The translations under genes and the position numbers were made by a program. From positions 1 to 12,983 of the forward strand of contig JAEWCZ010000089.1 of assembly GCA_023390335.1 (NCBI GenBank): a DNA stretch of 12,983 nucleotides, given 5' to 3'. Of this stretch, positions 1-6,873 are shown piece by piece. The number at the start of each line of letters is the position of its first letter. Within the stretch, counting starts at the first letter, position 1. The notes beneath the pieces are model-generated. The model was not told the DNA's origin and did not search any database. It saw nothing but the letters and a program-made list of their open reading frames with translations. The DNA comes from Bacillota bacterium (GTDB lineage Bacteria; Bacillota; Clostridia; Acetivibrionales; DSM-1351).

Positions 1-258
1 CTTGGTAGTCCAGGTATCGGTTGATGGGGCGTATTCCTCTATTGCATTAGGATAACTACCATTTTGACCACCTATGGAATATATTTTCCCACCTACTGCC
101 GCAACTTGATGATATCCTCTTGCATTAGCCATTGGTGCCTTTGTAGTCCAGCTGTTAACCCCGGCTGCAAATGCAGGTACACTTGAAAGTAAAAACAAAA
201 ACCCAAGTATAATACTACTTAAAAAAATAGTATGTTTTTTGTAATTTTCATGATACAT
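1..258 (-). CDS. Secreted kelch-repeat protein, amino-terminal part (runs off the window)
   Basis: The minus strand encodes a signal peptide followed by the start of a kelch beta-propeller. After a lysine-containing start there is a hydrophobic stretch (ILGFLFLLSSVPAFAA) with an AFA-type cleavage site near residue 30. A typical kelch blade follows: WTTKAPMANARGYHQ, then VGGKIYSIGGQNG, then a tyrosine/tryptophan pair. Kelch propellers usually mediate binding outside the cell; the partner is unknown. The start is uncertain. The in-frame ATG at 258 directly abuts the AGGAG ribosome site, which is too close. A second ATG at 251 has ideal spacing but reaches a stop after ten codons, at a run of seven T. 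One extra T there would join it to the kelch frame. Only about 86 codons are present, so the number of blades cannot be judged. Confidence 0.8.
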   Translation of the reverse strand, partial: MYHENYKKHTIFLSSIILGFLFLLSSVPAFAAGVNSWTTKAPMANARGYHQVAAVGGKIYSIGGQNGSYPNAIEEYAPSTDTWTTK

Positions 259-306
259 CTCCTTTGTATTTAAATTTATTATGCACCTGATCAGATACTA
301 TGCTAG

Positions 307-334
307 ATTATATATTATTGGTAATATAAGTAAA
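307..334 (-). promoter_or_regulatory. Putative promoter of the kelch gene with a palindrome in the spacer
   Basis: A perfect TATAAT -10 box (307-312, minus strand) lies 16 bases from TTTACT (329-334), a four-of-six match to TTGACA. Transcription would begin about 40 bases ahead of the kelch start. The spacer contains a perfect inverted repeat, TATATTA-TTGG-TAATATA (311-328), overlapping both boxes. This could be an operator. The region is AT-rich, so chance matches are possible. Confidence 0.45.
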
Positions 335-406
335 AGTCTGTTTTTTTAGTATTTTAAGTAATATTCTGGAAGTCTAAATATTCTTCATTAAGTTTGTAGC
401 AACCAA

Positions 407-1417
407 TCATCCCCTTCCAAATATACTTTTCGCCTTTTGCTTTTGATGCAGCTTATATTCAAGCTGTAAGGCAATCAGGTTTGTAAGCTTTTCCATCTGT
501 CTATCATAGTGTCTGCTTAACCCTCTTAGTGATTTATTATGAACGTCAGTTAGGTAAGATGTATTTGAAATATAGGGCAGTGACACTGCAAAGACCATGT
601 CATACTCTTTTGTTACGTTTGAGCTTAAACTATCATTTTGCTTGTTTACAATCAGTAGAATATTATTGGGTGTATCTCGTTTCTCATCATTGTTTTTTCT
701 TTCTGTGATACCGTATTCGTCCAAAGCTTGCTGTTTAATTATTCTATGATTATATAGGCTTGACTGCTGCGGTGTTGTTACCATATACCTGTTGGGTGTG
801 GAATTCAATGCACCAAAGTACAGTTCATTATGGGGATACCAGCCTGCGTCTACTATTACGGCATCAAAGATTTTGGATGCCATATTTATTACGTACTCAA
901 TGTGGTCTGTTTTGTAGTACTTAAAGTCAATCAGCGTTTTACAAGGAGGAAGAATATACAGGTTTTTAAGTTCTCTGCTTCTTACCATGGCTTCCTTTAG
1001 TTCATCCTTTGATAAGATTTTATTGAACACCTTTGACCTTATGCTGTCCATTCCCTTATCTTCACAGTTTTCAACATATGTATATGATAAATGGCCGGAC
1101 AAATTTAAAAATGCGATGTTCCCTTCACTCAGCTCTGCCATGTTTTCGGCTATACTCAATGCAGTCAAGGTTGTTCCAACCTTTGAATCAGCTCCAAATA
1201 GTACTACTACATTATTGGTTTTCCTTTCCTGAAGGTTTATTATTTCACAGAACCGTAATAGTAGCTGACTTTCTGTAAGCTTGGGAGGTAGTATACTTAT
1301 TCCGTGGGATTTTAAAAGAGCAGTCAATGAGGAATAACCCGATTGACTGCCCTTTGCCGAACTTAAAAGATATGTTATTTTCTTTGCCCTGATGCCTTTT
1401 TCTACACTTTGTATCAA
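407..1417 (-). CDS. Divergent ParA/MinD-type ATPase with TadZ/CpaE-like architecture
   Basis: This is a SIMIBI-class ATPase with an unusual nucleotide-binding loop. Where ParA proteins have KGGVGKT it reads GADSKVGTT (residues 75-83 from the TTG). Both conserved lysines are displaced or lost, as in many TadZ/CpaE proteins. A Walker B-like strand FDAVIVDAG ends at Asp190. The part before the ATPase alternates strands and helices like a receiver domain (ITYLLSS, then GISILPP), again a TadZ/CpaE feature. TTG at 1417 is the first canonical start but has no good ribosome site, and the frame stays open upstream with plausible receiver-like sequence, so the true amino terminus is probably earlier. 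It follows the relaxase directly. By analogy with VirC1-type ATPases it may place the relaxosome at the transfer machinery; this is inference. A polar-localisation role is the alternative. Confidence 0.7.
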   Translation of the reverse strand: MIQSVEKGIRAKKITYLLSSAKGSQSGYSSLTALLKSHGISILPPKLTESQLLLRFCEIINLQERKTNNVVVLFGADSKVGTTLTALSIAENMAELSEGNIAFLNLSGHLSYTYVENCEDKGMDSIRSKVFNKILSKDELKEAMVRSRELKNLYILPPCKTLIDFKYYKTDHIEYVINMASKIFDAVIVDAGWYPHNELYFGALNSTPNRYMVTTPQQSSLYNHRIIKQQALDEYGITERKNNDEKRDTPNNILLIVNKQNDSLSSNVTKEYDMVFAVSLPYISNTSYLTDVHNKSLRGLSRHYDRQMEKLTNLIALQLEYKLHQKQKAKSIFGRG

Positions 1418-1540
1418 TTCATTTATATTGTATAGCCTATCTGAAATAATAAGGTAATCATACTCTATTTTTTCATCAAGGCTTGATGCTATGTTTACTT
1501 CATTAAACAGTTTAGAATTGAAATGTTTGCAATAATCTTC
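1418..1540 (-). other. Open reading-frame extension of the ATPase, overlapping the relaxase end in the -1 frame
   Basis: Upstream of the TTG at 1417 the ATPase frame stays open back to a TGA at 1541-1543. The 28 codons next to the TTG (from about 1501) read VNIASSLDEKIEYDY, then LIISD and LYNINEL. This is the expected first strand and aspartate-ending strand of a receiver-like fold. No ATG, GTG or TTG occurs in this stretch. The relaxase ends in the neighbouring frame as ATG AAG TAA (1503-1495). One extra base there would give ATG AAA GTA AAC and the natural start MKVNIASS. Possible readings are a one-base deletion, a sequencing error, a recoding event, or a real relaxase-ATPase fusion that has been broken. 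Confidence 0.6.
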
Positions 1541-2484
1541 TCAGCCTCCTTTTCGTATTCATCCGCTTTTGCATCCAGTTCCATTTCATTAGATGAATAT
1601 ATTCTGGCAATGTCCAGCTTTGCTTCAACATACTCCGAAATGGCTTCCTGTAAGTTTTCATCTATGTCAACAAGCTCTCTAACTAAAGAAATAAGCTTGT
1701 CCTTTACATCAGGCTTGAGATACTCAAACTTTAACGAACCTTTTGGTATCTCTTTTCTTATTTCAAATAGCCTTTGAGCTAGGTATTTGCAAAATTGACT
1801 ATCCGGTCTATCAGAAAAGAATTCTTCATTTGTAAGAAGTGAATATTTTCTCTTGCTCATTTTATCAAGATAGGCTTCAAACTTCCCGGTCATTTCAACT
1901 GTAATATCCCTAAGTAAGTACTTTTTCTGATCTCTTTTCTCATAATATTCTTTCAGCTCATCCTCAAAAATGTTCTTGACCAGTTTACCTCTGATTTTGT
2001 CGGGTACTTTGGAATTTACCCAGTTCTTTCGTATTTCCTGACGTTCATCCCAAAATACTATATGTACATGGGGATGGCTGGGTGTGTCATGGGCTGCAGC
2101 AACCCATTTGAAATCTGACATCTTTATGTTGTTTCCATCTGCTATTATCCTTATTTGTTGTTTTATAAGTTCTTGCCATGCTTCTTTTGTTATTGGCTCT
2201 CCAACCTTTATTGCAGCATTTTCAGGAGAGAATGAAATTACTGACCTGAAAATGTTTTTTCCTTCTTCGGATTTTTTCTTGACTATATCCATTACATCCT
2301 TTATCTTGTGTTTAACTTCAAGAGTATCGGAATCATACACGTTACCGAACAGGCCATGCTTTTTCCCCTCGTTTTTCATTACTCCGGGACGAGTACCAAT
2401 ATACCGGATATGCTCGGCATTTTTATTGGGTGTGCGAGTTTCATTTACTGGCTTAAACCACTGTTTATAGAAAACTGCTGACAA
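1495..2484 (-). CDS. MobP3-like relaxase (conjugative nickase)
   Basis: This protein would nick the transfer origin and lead the single strand into a recipient. The amino terminus carries YIGTRPGV followed by HGLFG (residues 28-47), matching the start of MobP3-type relaxases (YIATREGV...HGLF). The metal-binding histidine motif is HDTPSHPHVHIVFWD at residues 132-146, with His132, His137, His139 and His141. The carboxy-terminal third is charged and helical (EYEKEAEKI near the end). The start is a TTG at 2484: AAGAAGGTGA lies six bases ahead of it and an in-frame stop lies just upstream. At 329 residues it looks short, since I recall related relaxases as often longer. It ends in ATG AAG TAA, overlapping the open frame of the divergent ATPase. 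The preceding hairpin may be a terminator or part of the transfer origin. Confidence 0.85.
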   Translation of the reverse strand: MSAVFYKQWFKPVNETRTPNKNAEHIRYIGTRPGVMKNEGKKHGLFGNVYDSDTLEVKHKIKDVMDIVKKKSEEGKNIFRSVISFSPENAAIKVGEPITKEAWQELIKQQIRIIADGNNIKMSDFKWVAAAHDTPSHPHVHIVFWDERQEIRKNWVNSKVPDKIRGKLVKNIFEDELKEYYEKRDQKKYLLRDITVEMTGKFEAYLDKMSKRKYSLLTNEEFFSDRPDSQFCKYLAQRLFEIRKEIPKGSLKFEYLKPDVKDKLISLVRELVDIDENLQEAISEYVEAKLDIARIYSSNEMELDAKADEYEKEAEKIIANISILNCLMK

Positions 2485-2517
2485 AAAGAATCACCTTCTT
2501 AATTGAATTTTGGGCAT

Positions 2518-2550
2518 AAAAAAACCCCGTAGTCCTCTGGGAGTACGGGG
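2518..2550 (-). terminator. Intrinsic terminator-like hairpin ahead of the relaxase
   Basis: The arms CCCCGTA (2525-2531) and TACGGGG (2544-2550) pair perfectly. A short inner TCC/GGA pairing is possible. Read on the minus strand, the hairpin is followed by seven T (2524-2518). It sits about 105 bases after the DUF2971 stop and about 35 bases ahead of the relaxase start. It would therefore end cargo transcripts or act as a leader attenuator. The position also suits an origin-of-transfer repeat. Confidence 0.65.
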
Positions 2551-2656
2551 TATAAACATAATGTGCAGTTTACTATGCCAACTACTTTCTCTCTTCAATT
2601 ATTAAAAAACTCTTTTTTTCATTTTTGTAAATTGTAAAAATTAGAAAAACAGAAAG

Positions 2657-3505
2657 TTAACGATATGAACTTTTAGAATATTCAATAAGTATAGGTCCAT
2701 TTTCATTATATGGGGTATCCTTATAATACCCTTTAGCTGCAAGCAAATATACTATGTCTTTTTTTGTTATTTTTGATTTAGGGCCGATCCATATCTCCTT
2801 AATAAATTTTCTTTTAATATTTGAAAAGTCCATTTCTATGTATGAAATAATGCTTCCGTTATTTACTCTAAATTTGGGAGCAAGGAATTTAAAATCACTA
2901 AACACTCCATTTTTTTGGTGATCTGGATGAGATAATAAAATTATTCTCCATTCATTTTCATCTTCAAAGCTAGGATTTTTATATAAAGGAAAACTCAAGA
3001 AATAATTGCTGGTTAGTTCATGTGCTGCATGCCCTACTCCAGTTCGAGTCATTTTTTTTATATTTTCATTTACTATTTTATTAATAAATTTATTTTGAAT
3101 TCTTTCTTTGTATATAACTTTCTCAAATTTTATAAAATAAGGTTTATTTAGAAGTTGTAAAAATTCTTTTGAAAAGCCAATTGCCATTCCCTGTCCATCT
3201 TGCGCGTATCCTCTCCATTGACTTAAACAATCCTTTTGTTGTGAAAAACAAGAAGCGTATATAGTCCCAGATAAAGTATTATTTATTTTATACCATGTAT
3301 TCCATGCTTCTAATGCACAAAGATCTATTTCAGCCAAAAGTTTCTCAATTTTGTCATTTATTTTTTCTCTAATCCAAGTTTCTTCTTTAATATCATTTGA
3401 TTTAAGTACATCCGATAACCAAAGCGTGGAACTCTGAATAATATTCAAAAATGCTTCAACACTGCAATAATGATAAACCACATCATTGTCTTTCTCTATT
3501 ACCAT
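2657..3505 (-). CDS. DUF2971 family protein
   Basis: The protein matches the DUF2971 pattern. An opening segment VVYHYCSVEAFLNII with TLWLSD (residues 9-32) is followed by the hallmark CFSQQKDCLSQWRGY and GQGMAIGFS (about 86-112), and later NEWRIILL. No biochemical function is established for the family as far as I know. Members occur in accessory regions and near phage-defence genes. I chose ATG at 3505 (282 residues) because GAGGGG lies nine bases upstream, whereas the TTG at 3514 directly touches that site. The gene is very AT-rich compared with the partition genes. It lies downstream of the TPR membrane protein and the YobI-like remnant, with about 100 bases between. The role could be a stress or defence effector, but this is a guess from context. 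Confidence 0.75.
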   Translation of the reverse strand: MVIEKDNDVVYHYCSVEAFLNIIQSSTLWLSDVLKSNDIKEETWIREKINDKIEKLLAEIDLCALEAWNTWYKINNTLSGTIYASCFSQQKDCLSQWRGYAQDGQGMAIGFSKEFLQLLNKPYFIKFEKVIYKERIQNKFINKIVNENIKKMTRTGVGHAAHELTSNYFLSFPLYKNPSFEDENEWRIILLSHPDHQKNGVFSDFKFLAPKFRVNNGSIISYIEMDFSNIKRKFIKEIWIGPKSKITKKDIVYLLAAKGYYKDTPYNENGPILIEYSKSSYR

Positions 3506-3604
3506 AATACCCAACCCCTCTTTTCACTATTAGCCTTTTATCAACTCCGTATTATTAACCTTTTACGAAGTTCAAATATAATGTGAAATTCAAGTTATTG
3601 CTAT

Positions 3605-4021
3605 TCATTCAAATAGTATTTGATTAAGAATTTTCCCCTCCACAGATTTTATATCAGCTTCAAATAAGTTGGTTTTGGACTTTAACTTCAACTCTTTTAT
3701 TATCAACCTCTAAACTTTGATCGTTATCTCTAGATTCCTCTGAAAGGTTGGTAGCCGTCTCAAAATGAGCAAGAGATGTATGTATGAACCTTTTGTCCTT
3801 ATTCGCCGACTTATAAGTTCCAAGCATACTGTTTTTACCGGAGCTATAAGGGCCAGAAATAGCGATGTTTTTTAAGTCTCATCACGGAAAACATAATCTA
3901 AGGATTCTGCATAGACACTTAACCTTGTATCTCTACTGGGACTTAGTTTATAAATTTGTATTTTGTTGTATCCATATAGCCACCCTTTCCAGTTAGTTAA
4001 TCCATTTTCATTAATTCCCAT
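3605..4021 (-). pseudogene. Frameshifted amino-terminal remnant of a YobI-like P-loop NTPase
   Basis: Three short frames together recreate the start of a YobI-family NTPase. From ATG at 4021 the first reads YKLSPSRDTRLSVYAESLDY and ends VFRDET then stop. The next frame continues at once with LKNIAISGPYSSGKNSML, a Walker A loop, followed by RFIHTSLAHF, and stops near 3660. The third frame continues ADIKSVEGKILNQ and stops at 3605. Intact relatives, as I recall them, are very large (on the order of a thousand residues) with membrane segments; here only about 140 codons survive. The Walker A has Asn in place of the usual Ser/Thr after GK, a further sign of decay. The start lies 25 bases after the TPR gene, so the two were probably one operon. 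Family assignment comes from the motif pattern and was not searched. Confidence 0.7.
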
Positions 4022-4046
4022 GTTTAATTAATTTTTAATATATGGT

Positions 4047-5426
4047 TTATGCTGTTTCTTGTAAAGACTGTTCCATTTCGTTTATATAATCATGTGCTAA
4101 TAACCTTTGATTCGGGTAATGATCAAATGAAGTTTTATTTAGAAACAACTTAAAATCATTAATAGATTGCAATTTATCATTTTTACCCAGCATATTAATA
4201 ATTCCTAAACAAAAATATAATTGTACTTTACCCGGCTCTTTTTCTAACACCCAATAAATAAATTCTTCTATCTCCATAGGAATATGCTCTTCATATTTCT
4301 TTTTAAACGCAGATTGATATTGGTTTAATGCAGACTTTAAATTTCCCTCATAAGCTAGTAAAAACGCATAACTAAAACGCCAAGTTTGATCAGAGTTACC
4401 TTTACACAATTCAATTTCATGTTTAGCTTTATTTAAGTCATGATTTTTGACAAAATAATGTATAGCTTTCATACATCTAACTCGATAATTACCCGGATCA
4501 ATTGCATCCAAATTATTATTATAATATTCAACTTTATCTAAATCATTTTGGTCGCGTGATAGCCGCCATTTCTCGTGCCAAATTGCAATAAGCACATTAT
4601 AAACATCTATTTGATGAACAATTACTCTATTTTTAAGATAAGCAATTTCCGGTAAATTTGCTTTAATAAATTTTAACCTTTTACTTACATTAGAAAGCAT
4701 TTCTTCTGCAAAAGAAAAATCATATGATAAATATGCGGCAATGCCTATTATGAATTTAACAACTACATCAATCCACTTAGAAGTTAATTCCATTTCAAAG
4801 AAATCATTTTTCTTTGAAATAGCAATTTTCTGCGGGAATATCCTACTAAATTCATTTGCAAAATTTTCTTTTATTTCTTTTGGTACTTCAGCATGTCTCA
4901 CCATTGCTTTCATGCTGATTAAATGATGATCTTCTCCTTTAATTTCTCTTACTTTAGAATTTGCAATTATTGCAAAGTGACATTTAACTTTAGTTAAAAT
5001 TTTCAATGTACCTTCAAAGGTTTCTAGATTTTTATGATACTTTTCAGGTAGTTCAATATAACTAAATTTAACACTTGAATTGGTATTTAAAAATAATGAT
5101 TTAAACTCATTAATAAAATCACTATGAACTCTTTTTTTTTCTTCGATATTCTCAGCAGTAAAAGCCACCATAATTCCTATTGAATTTTTTAAAGCTTTGG
5201 GATGACGATTAGTAAAAACCCATATGAAGATTATTGAAATTAATATAAACAATGCTATGATTAATTCAGGAATAGTAATTTTCCCATCCATATTTGTAAT
5301 ATTTATAAAATATGCTAGAGTAAGAAATCCTCCCACTATAAAAATAATAGACATTATTAATCCTATTCCTGTATTCCATTTTTCCTTTATCACTTCAATA
5401 AATTTATATGAATCATTAAACCACAT
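4047..5426 (-). CDS. Two-helix membrane protein with cytoplasmic TPR-like helical domain, function unknown
   Basis: I do not recognise the family. The amino terminus carries two membrane helices (about 20-42 and 52-71) with a short loop, so both ends probably face the cytoplasm. A mixed alpha/beta stretch follows (IGIMVAFTAEN at about 83, then CHFAIIANS). The last 200 residues are pairs of amphipathic helices resembling TPR repeats, for example WRFSYAFLLAYEGNLKSALNQYQSAF. ATG at 5426 is preceded by a G-rich site (GGGGGA) eight bases upstream. The gene is strikingly AT-rich. It sits directly ahead of the YobI-like remnant, which suggests a former two-gene unit: a membrane-anchored scaffold or sensor with a large NTPase. 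A defence or stress role is plausible but is not shown by any motif. Confidence 0.75.
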   Translation of the reverse strand: MWFNDSYKFIEVIKEKWNTGIGLIMSIIFIVGGFLTLAYFINITNMDGKITIPELIIALFILISIIFIWVFTNRHPKALKNSIGIMVAFTAENIEEKKRVHSDFINEFKSLFLNTNSSVKFSYIELPEKYHKNLETFEGTLKILTKVKCHFAIIANSKVREIKGEDHHLISMKAMVRHAEVPKEIKENFANEFSRIFPQKIAISKKNDFFEMELTSKWIDVVVKFIIGIAAYLSYDFSFAEEMLSNVSKRLKFIKANLPEIAYLKNRVIVHQIDVYNVLIAIWHEKWRLSRDQNDLDKVEYYNNNLDAIDPGNYRVRCMKAIHYFVKNHDLNKAKHEIELCKGNSDQTWRFSYAFLLAYEGNLKSALNQYQSAFKKKYEEHIPMEIEEFIYWVLEKEPGKVQLYFCLGIINMLGKNDKLQSINDFKLFLNKTSFDHYPNQRLLAHDYINEMEQSLQETA

Positions 5427-5577
5427 TTTTTATTTCCCCCAATAAATTTATTTATCTAATCGTGTAGAAATATAGATTTCAATATATAAGTTATATTAAT
5501 TACTTAACCAAACTTCCCATAATAGCAATAATGACAATTACTAATATAATTATACACAGCCTTCCTTTATTTTACAA
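5427..5577. other. AT-rich intergenic gap at the cargo/backbone boundary
   Basis: About 150 bases separate the 204-residue protein gene from the cargo block. I see no terminator hairpin with a T-run and no convincing gene. A ribosome-site-like AAAGGAAGG on the minus strand precedes two overlapping 17-codon frames. One is purely hydrophobic but lacks a normal start codon. This is the likely right edge of the AT-rich insertion, but no flanking direct repeat was recognised by eye. Confidence 0.4.
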
Positions 5578-6192
5578 TTATTTGTTAATCTTAAAATTCT
5601 TTCCTTTTCCTACTTTTCCAAGAAAGATATCAACCGGATGCTCCCTATTTCTATTCCTATAATCAACAGGATCAATTGTCACTAACGAACCGTTTGCATT
5701 TCCATTTCCCACGTAATACCCCTGATCCGAATCATCAAAAATGCAATTAAGTCGGCTTTCTGTATTAATTGTTTCTTTTTTATCATTTTTACAGTTAGTC
5801 CCTTTCATTTCTATTCTACTTTTTATATCTAAGTTTTCTTCAAGTACTGACAGAAGACTGTTCATAATTCTTTTTTGTAAAAAGTAGTCATAGTATAATA
5901 ATGAATATGTTTCATTACAAGCTCTTTGATACAATCTATCAACTAATGCTTGTCTTATCGGATCAATGTACATCAAGTATGAAAAGTATCCCATATCAAT
6001 GCTGGCACAATATTTTCTATCCGGTCTGCATTTTTTGTACTCATTGTAGAACTTTACTAAGGCTTCCCTTGCCTCAAGATTTTTTGCCTCTGAACAATTA
6101 TTTGACCACCAATCACTATTCCCGTCCAATATTTTAGTCAAAAGCCTATATTTTTTTAAATAATAACCACTCCATTTATCTATTCTCTTCAT
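5578..6192 (-). CDS. Hypothetical protein, cysteine-containing helical amino-terminal half
   Basis: This 204-residue soluble protein is not recognised. The first 115 residues are rich in tyrosine and predicted helix, with scattered cysteines (NNCSEAKN, KKCRPDRKYC). The last 80 residues are polar and low in structure, ending in a basic GKVGKGKNFKINK tail. It has no signal peptide or membrane segment. ATG at 6192 is preceded by AAGGAAGTGA seven bases upstream. That site is part of the 3' end of the preceding membrane-protein gene and includes its stop, so the two are translationally coupled. Co-occurrence with the RHH protein and the small genes suggests a job in element maintenance or transfer. 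The basic tail could bind nucleic acid; that is inference. Confidence 0.7.
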   Translation of the reverse strand: MKRIDKWSGYYLKKYRLLTKILDGNSDWWSNNCSEAKNLEAREALVKFYNEYKKCRPDRKYCASIDMGYFSYLMYIDPIRQALVDRLYQRACNETYSLLYYDYFLQKRIMNSLLSVLEENLDIKSRIEMKGTNCKNDKKETINTESRLNCIFDDSDQGYYVGNGNANGSLVTIDPVDYRNRNREHPVDIFLGKVGKGKNFKINK

Positions 6193-6199
6193 TTTTAAT

Positions 6200-6610
6200 T
6201 CACTTCCTTGTTCTCACCCTTCTTACGGCAATCAGGCAGAGGATACCCAGTAACGGAGCCAAATACACATAAATGTTTGTATTTTTATAATATGCGGGGT
6301 AAACACAATACCCGATGTATACTGCTGTTAAAATAACATCACAGGGTATATTTTTCAGTAAATATATTAGTGCATTTAATAGACTCTGAAAGCTATCAAC
6401 TCTCAGACTTGCAAAAACAAACCGGGTTAACCCTGCAATAATAAGCAGAATCTCAAACGCCCTGAATGTGTAGGATATACCTAAATCGTTTATAAGTTCT
6501 ATGTTCCCCCTGACTGAATACCAGCCCAGCAATACCATTTGATAATAAAAAAGGAACCTGCCATACAGAAATGACTGATCCCACCTGTGCCTGAACTCCG
6601 AATATTTCAC
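6200..6610 (-). CDS. Small polytopic membrane protein, unknown function
   Basis: This 136-residue protein has about four hydrophobic segments: FLFYYQMVLLGWYS, ILLIIAGLTRFVFAS, CDVILTAVYIGYCVYPAYY and VYLAPLLGILCLIAV. A basic RRVRTRK tail suggests a cytoplasmic carboxy terminus. I place the start at GTG 6610. GAGAGG lies eight bases ahead of it, whereas the GTG three codons upstream (6619) directly abuts that site. With this start the gene begins two bases after the stop of the 73-residue gene. It lies within a tight operon headed by the RHH protein. Small membrane proteins in such operons can be mating-channel or entry-exclusion components, but nothing in the sequence decides this. Confidence 0.7.
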   Translation of the reverse strand: MKYSEFRHRWDQSFLYGRFLFYYQMVLLGWYSVRGNIELINDLGISYTFRAFEILLIIAGLTRFVFASLRVDSFQSLLNALIYLLKNIPCDVILTAVYIGYCVYPAYYKNTNIYVYLAPLLGILCLIAVRRVRTRK

Positions 6611-6612
6611 AC

Positions 6613-6834
6613 TCAGCACCTCTCATCAACCATGATGAAATCCAACCTTATCTCAAGCGGATTAATCCGCTTACCCTTCTGTTCATTTACTCTTTCTTTC
6701 ACCAACTCACCATATTCAACTTCTGGATCAACTACGATCACCTTGCACCCATCTGTTTTTTCTCTTTTCATATATTCTCCTACAGTTGTCACATACCCAA
6801 CTCCTGCTGAATTCTTTTTGCTTTCTGTTTCCAT
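6613..6834 (-). CDS. Small hypothetical protein (73 aa)
   Basis: The protein has a mixed charged composition with a central strand-like CKVIVVDPEVEYGE and a final LEIRLDFIMVDERC. It is probably a small alpha/beta domain. The family is not recognised. Two starts are possible. ATG at 6834 lies nine bases from AGGAG and is preferred; ATG at 6840 is only three bases away from it. The stop lies two bases before the start of the membrane-protein gene, so the genes are coupled. Codon use here is richer in G than in the neighbouring cargo genes and resembles the RHH gene. A short 10-codon frame (6837-6869) ends by overlapping the ATG at 6840 and may only be a spacer. Confidence 0.6.
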   Translation of the reverse strand: METESKKNSAGVGYVTTVGEYMKREKTDGCKVIVVDPEVEYGELVKERVNEQKGKRINPLEIRLDFIMVDERC

Positions 6835-6873
6835 ATTCATTCTCTCCTGTTCCTTAAATTAAACATCATGGCT

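Noticed and set aside
350..386. Repeated AATATTC near the end of the divergent ATPase gene as a possible terminator or repeat element
   Set aside because: It has only weak AT pairing and no T-run in the transcribed direction.
2602..2622. Six-codon leader-peptide-like frame (MKKRVF) upstream of the hairpin
   Set aside because: It has no ribosome site and no regulatory codon pattern, in a run-rich AT sequence.
5500..5557. Two overlapping 17-codon minus-strand frames after AAAGGAAGG, one wholly hydrophobic (IIILVIVIIAIMGSLVK) like a type I toxin
   Set aside because: The hydrophobic frame would need an ATA start. The other has a GTG but no meaningful composition. There is no terminator or antisense promoter to support a toxin-antitoxin unit.
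6837..6869. Ten-codon frame (MMFNLRNRRE) overlapping the next ATG
   Set aside because: It is too short, the ribosome site is 13 bases away, and it is most likely chance or a coupling spacer.
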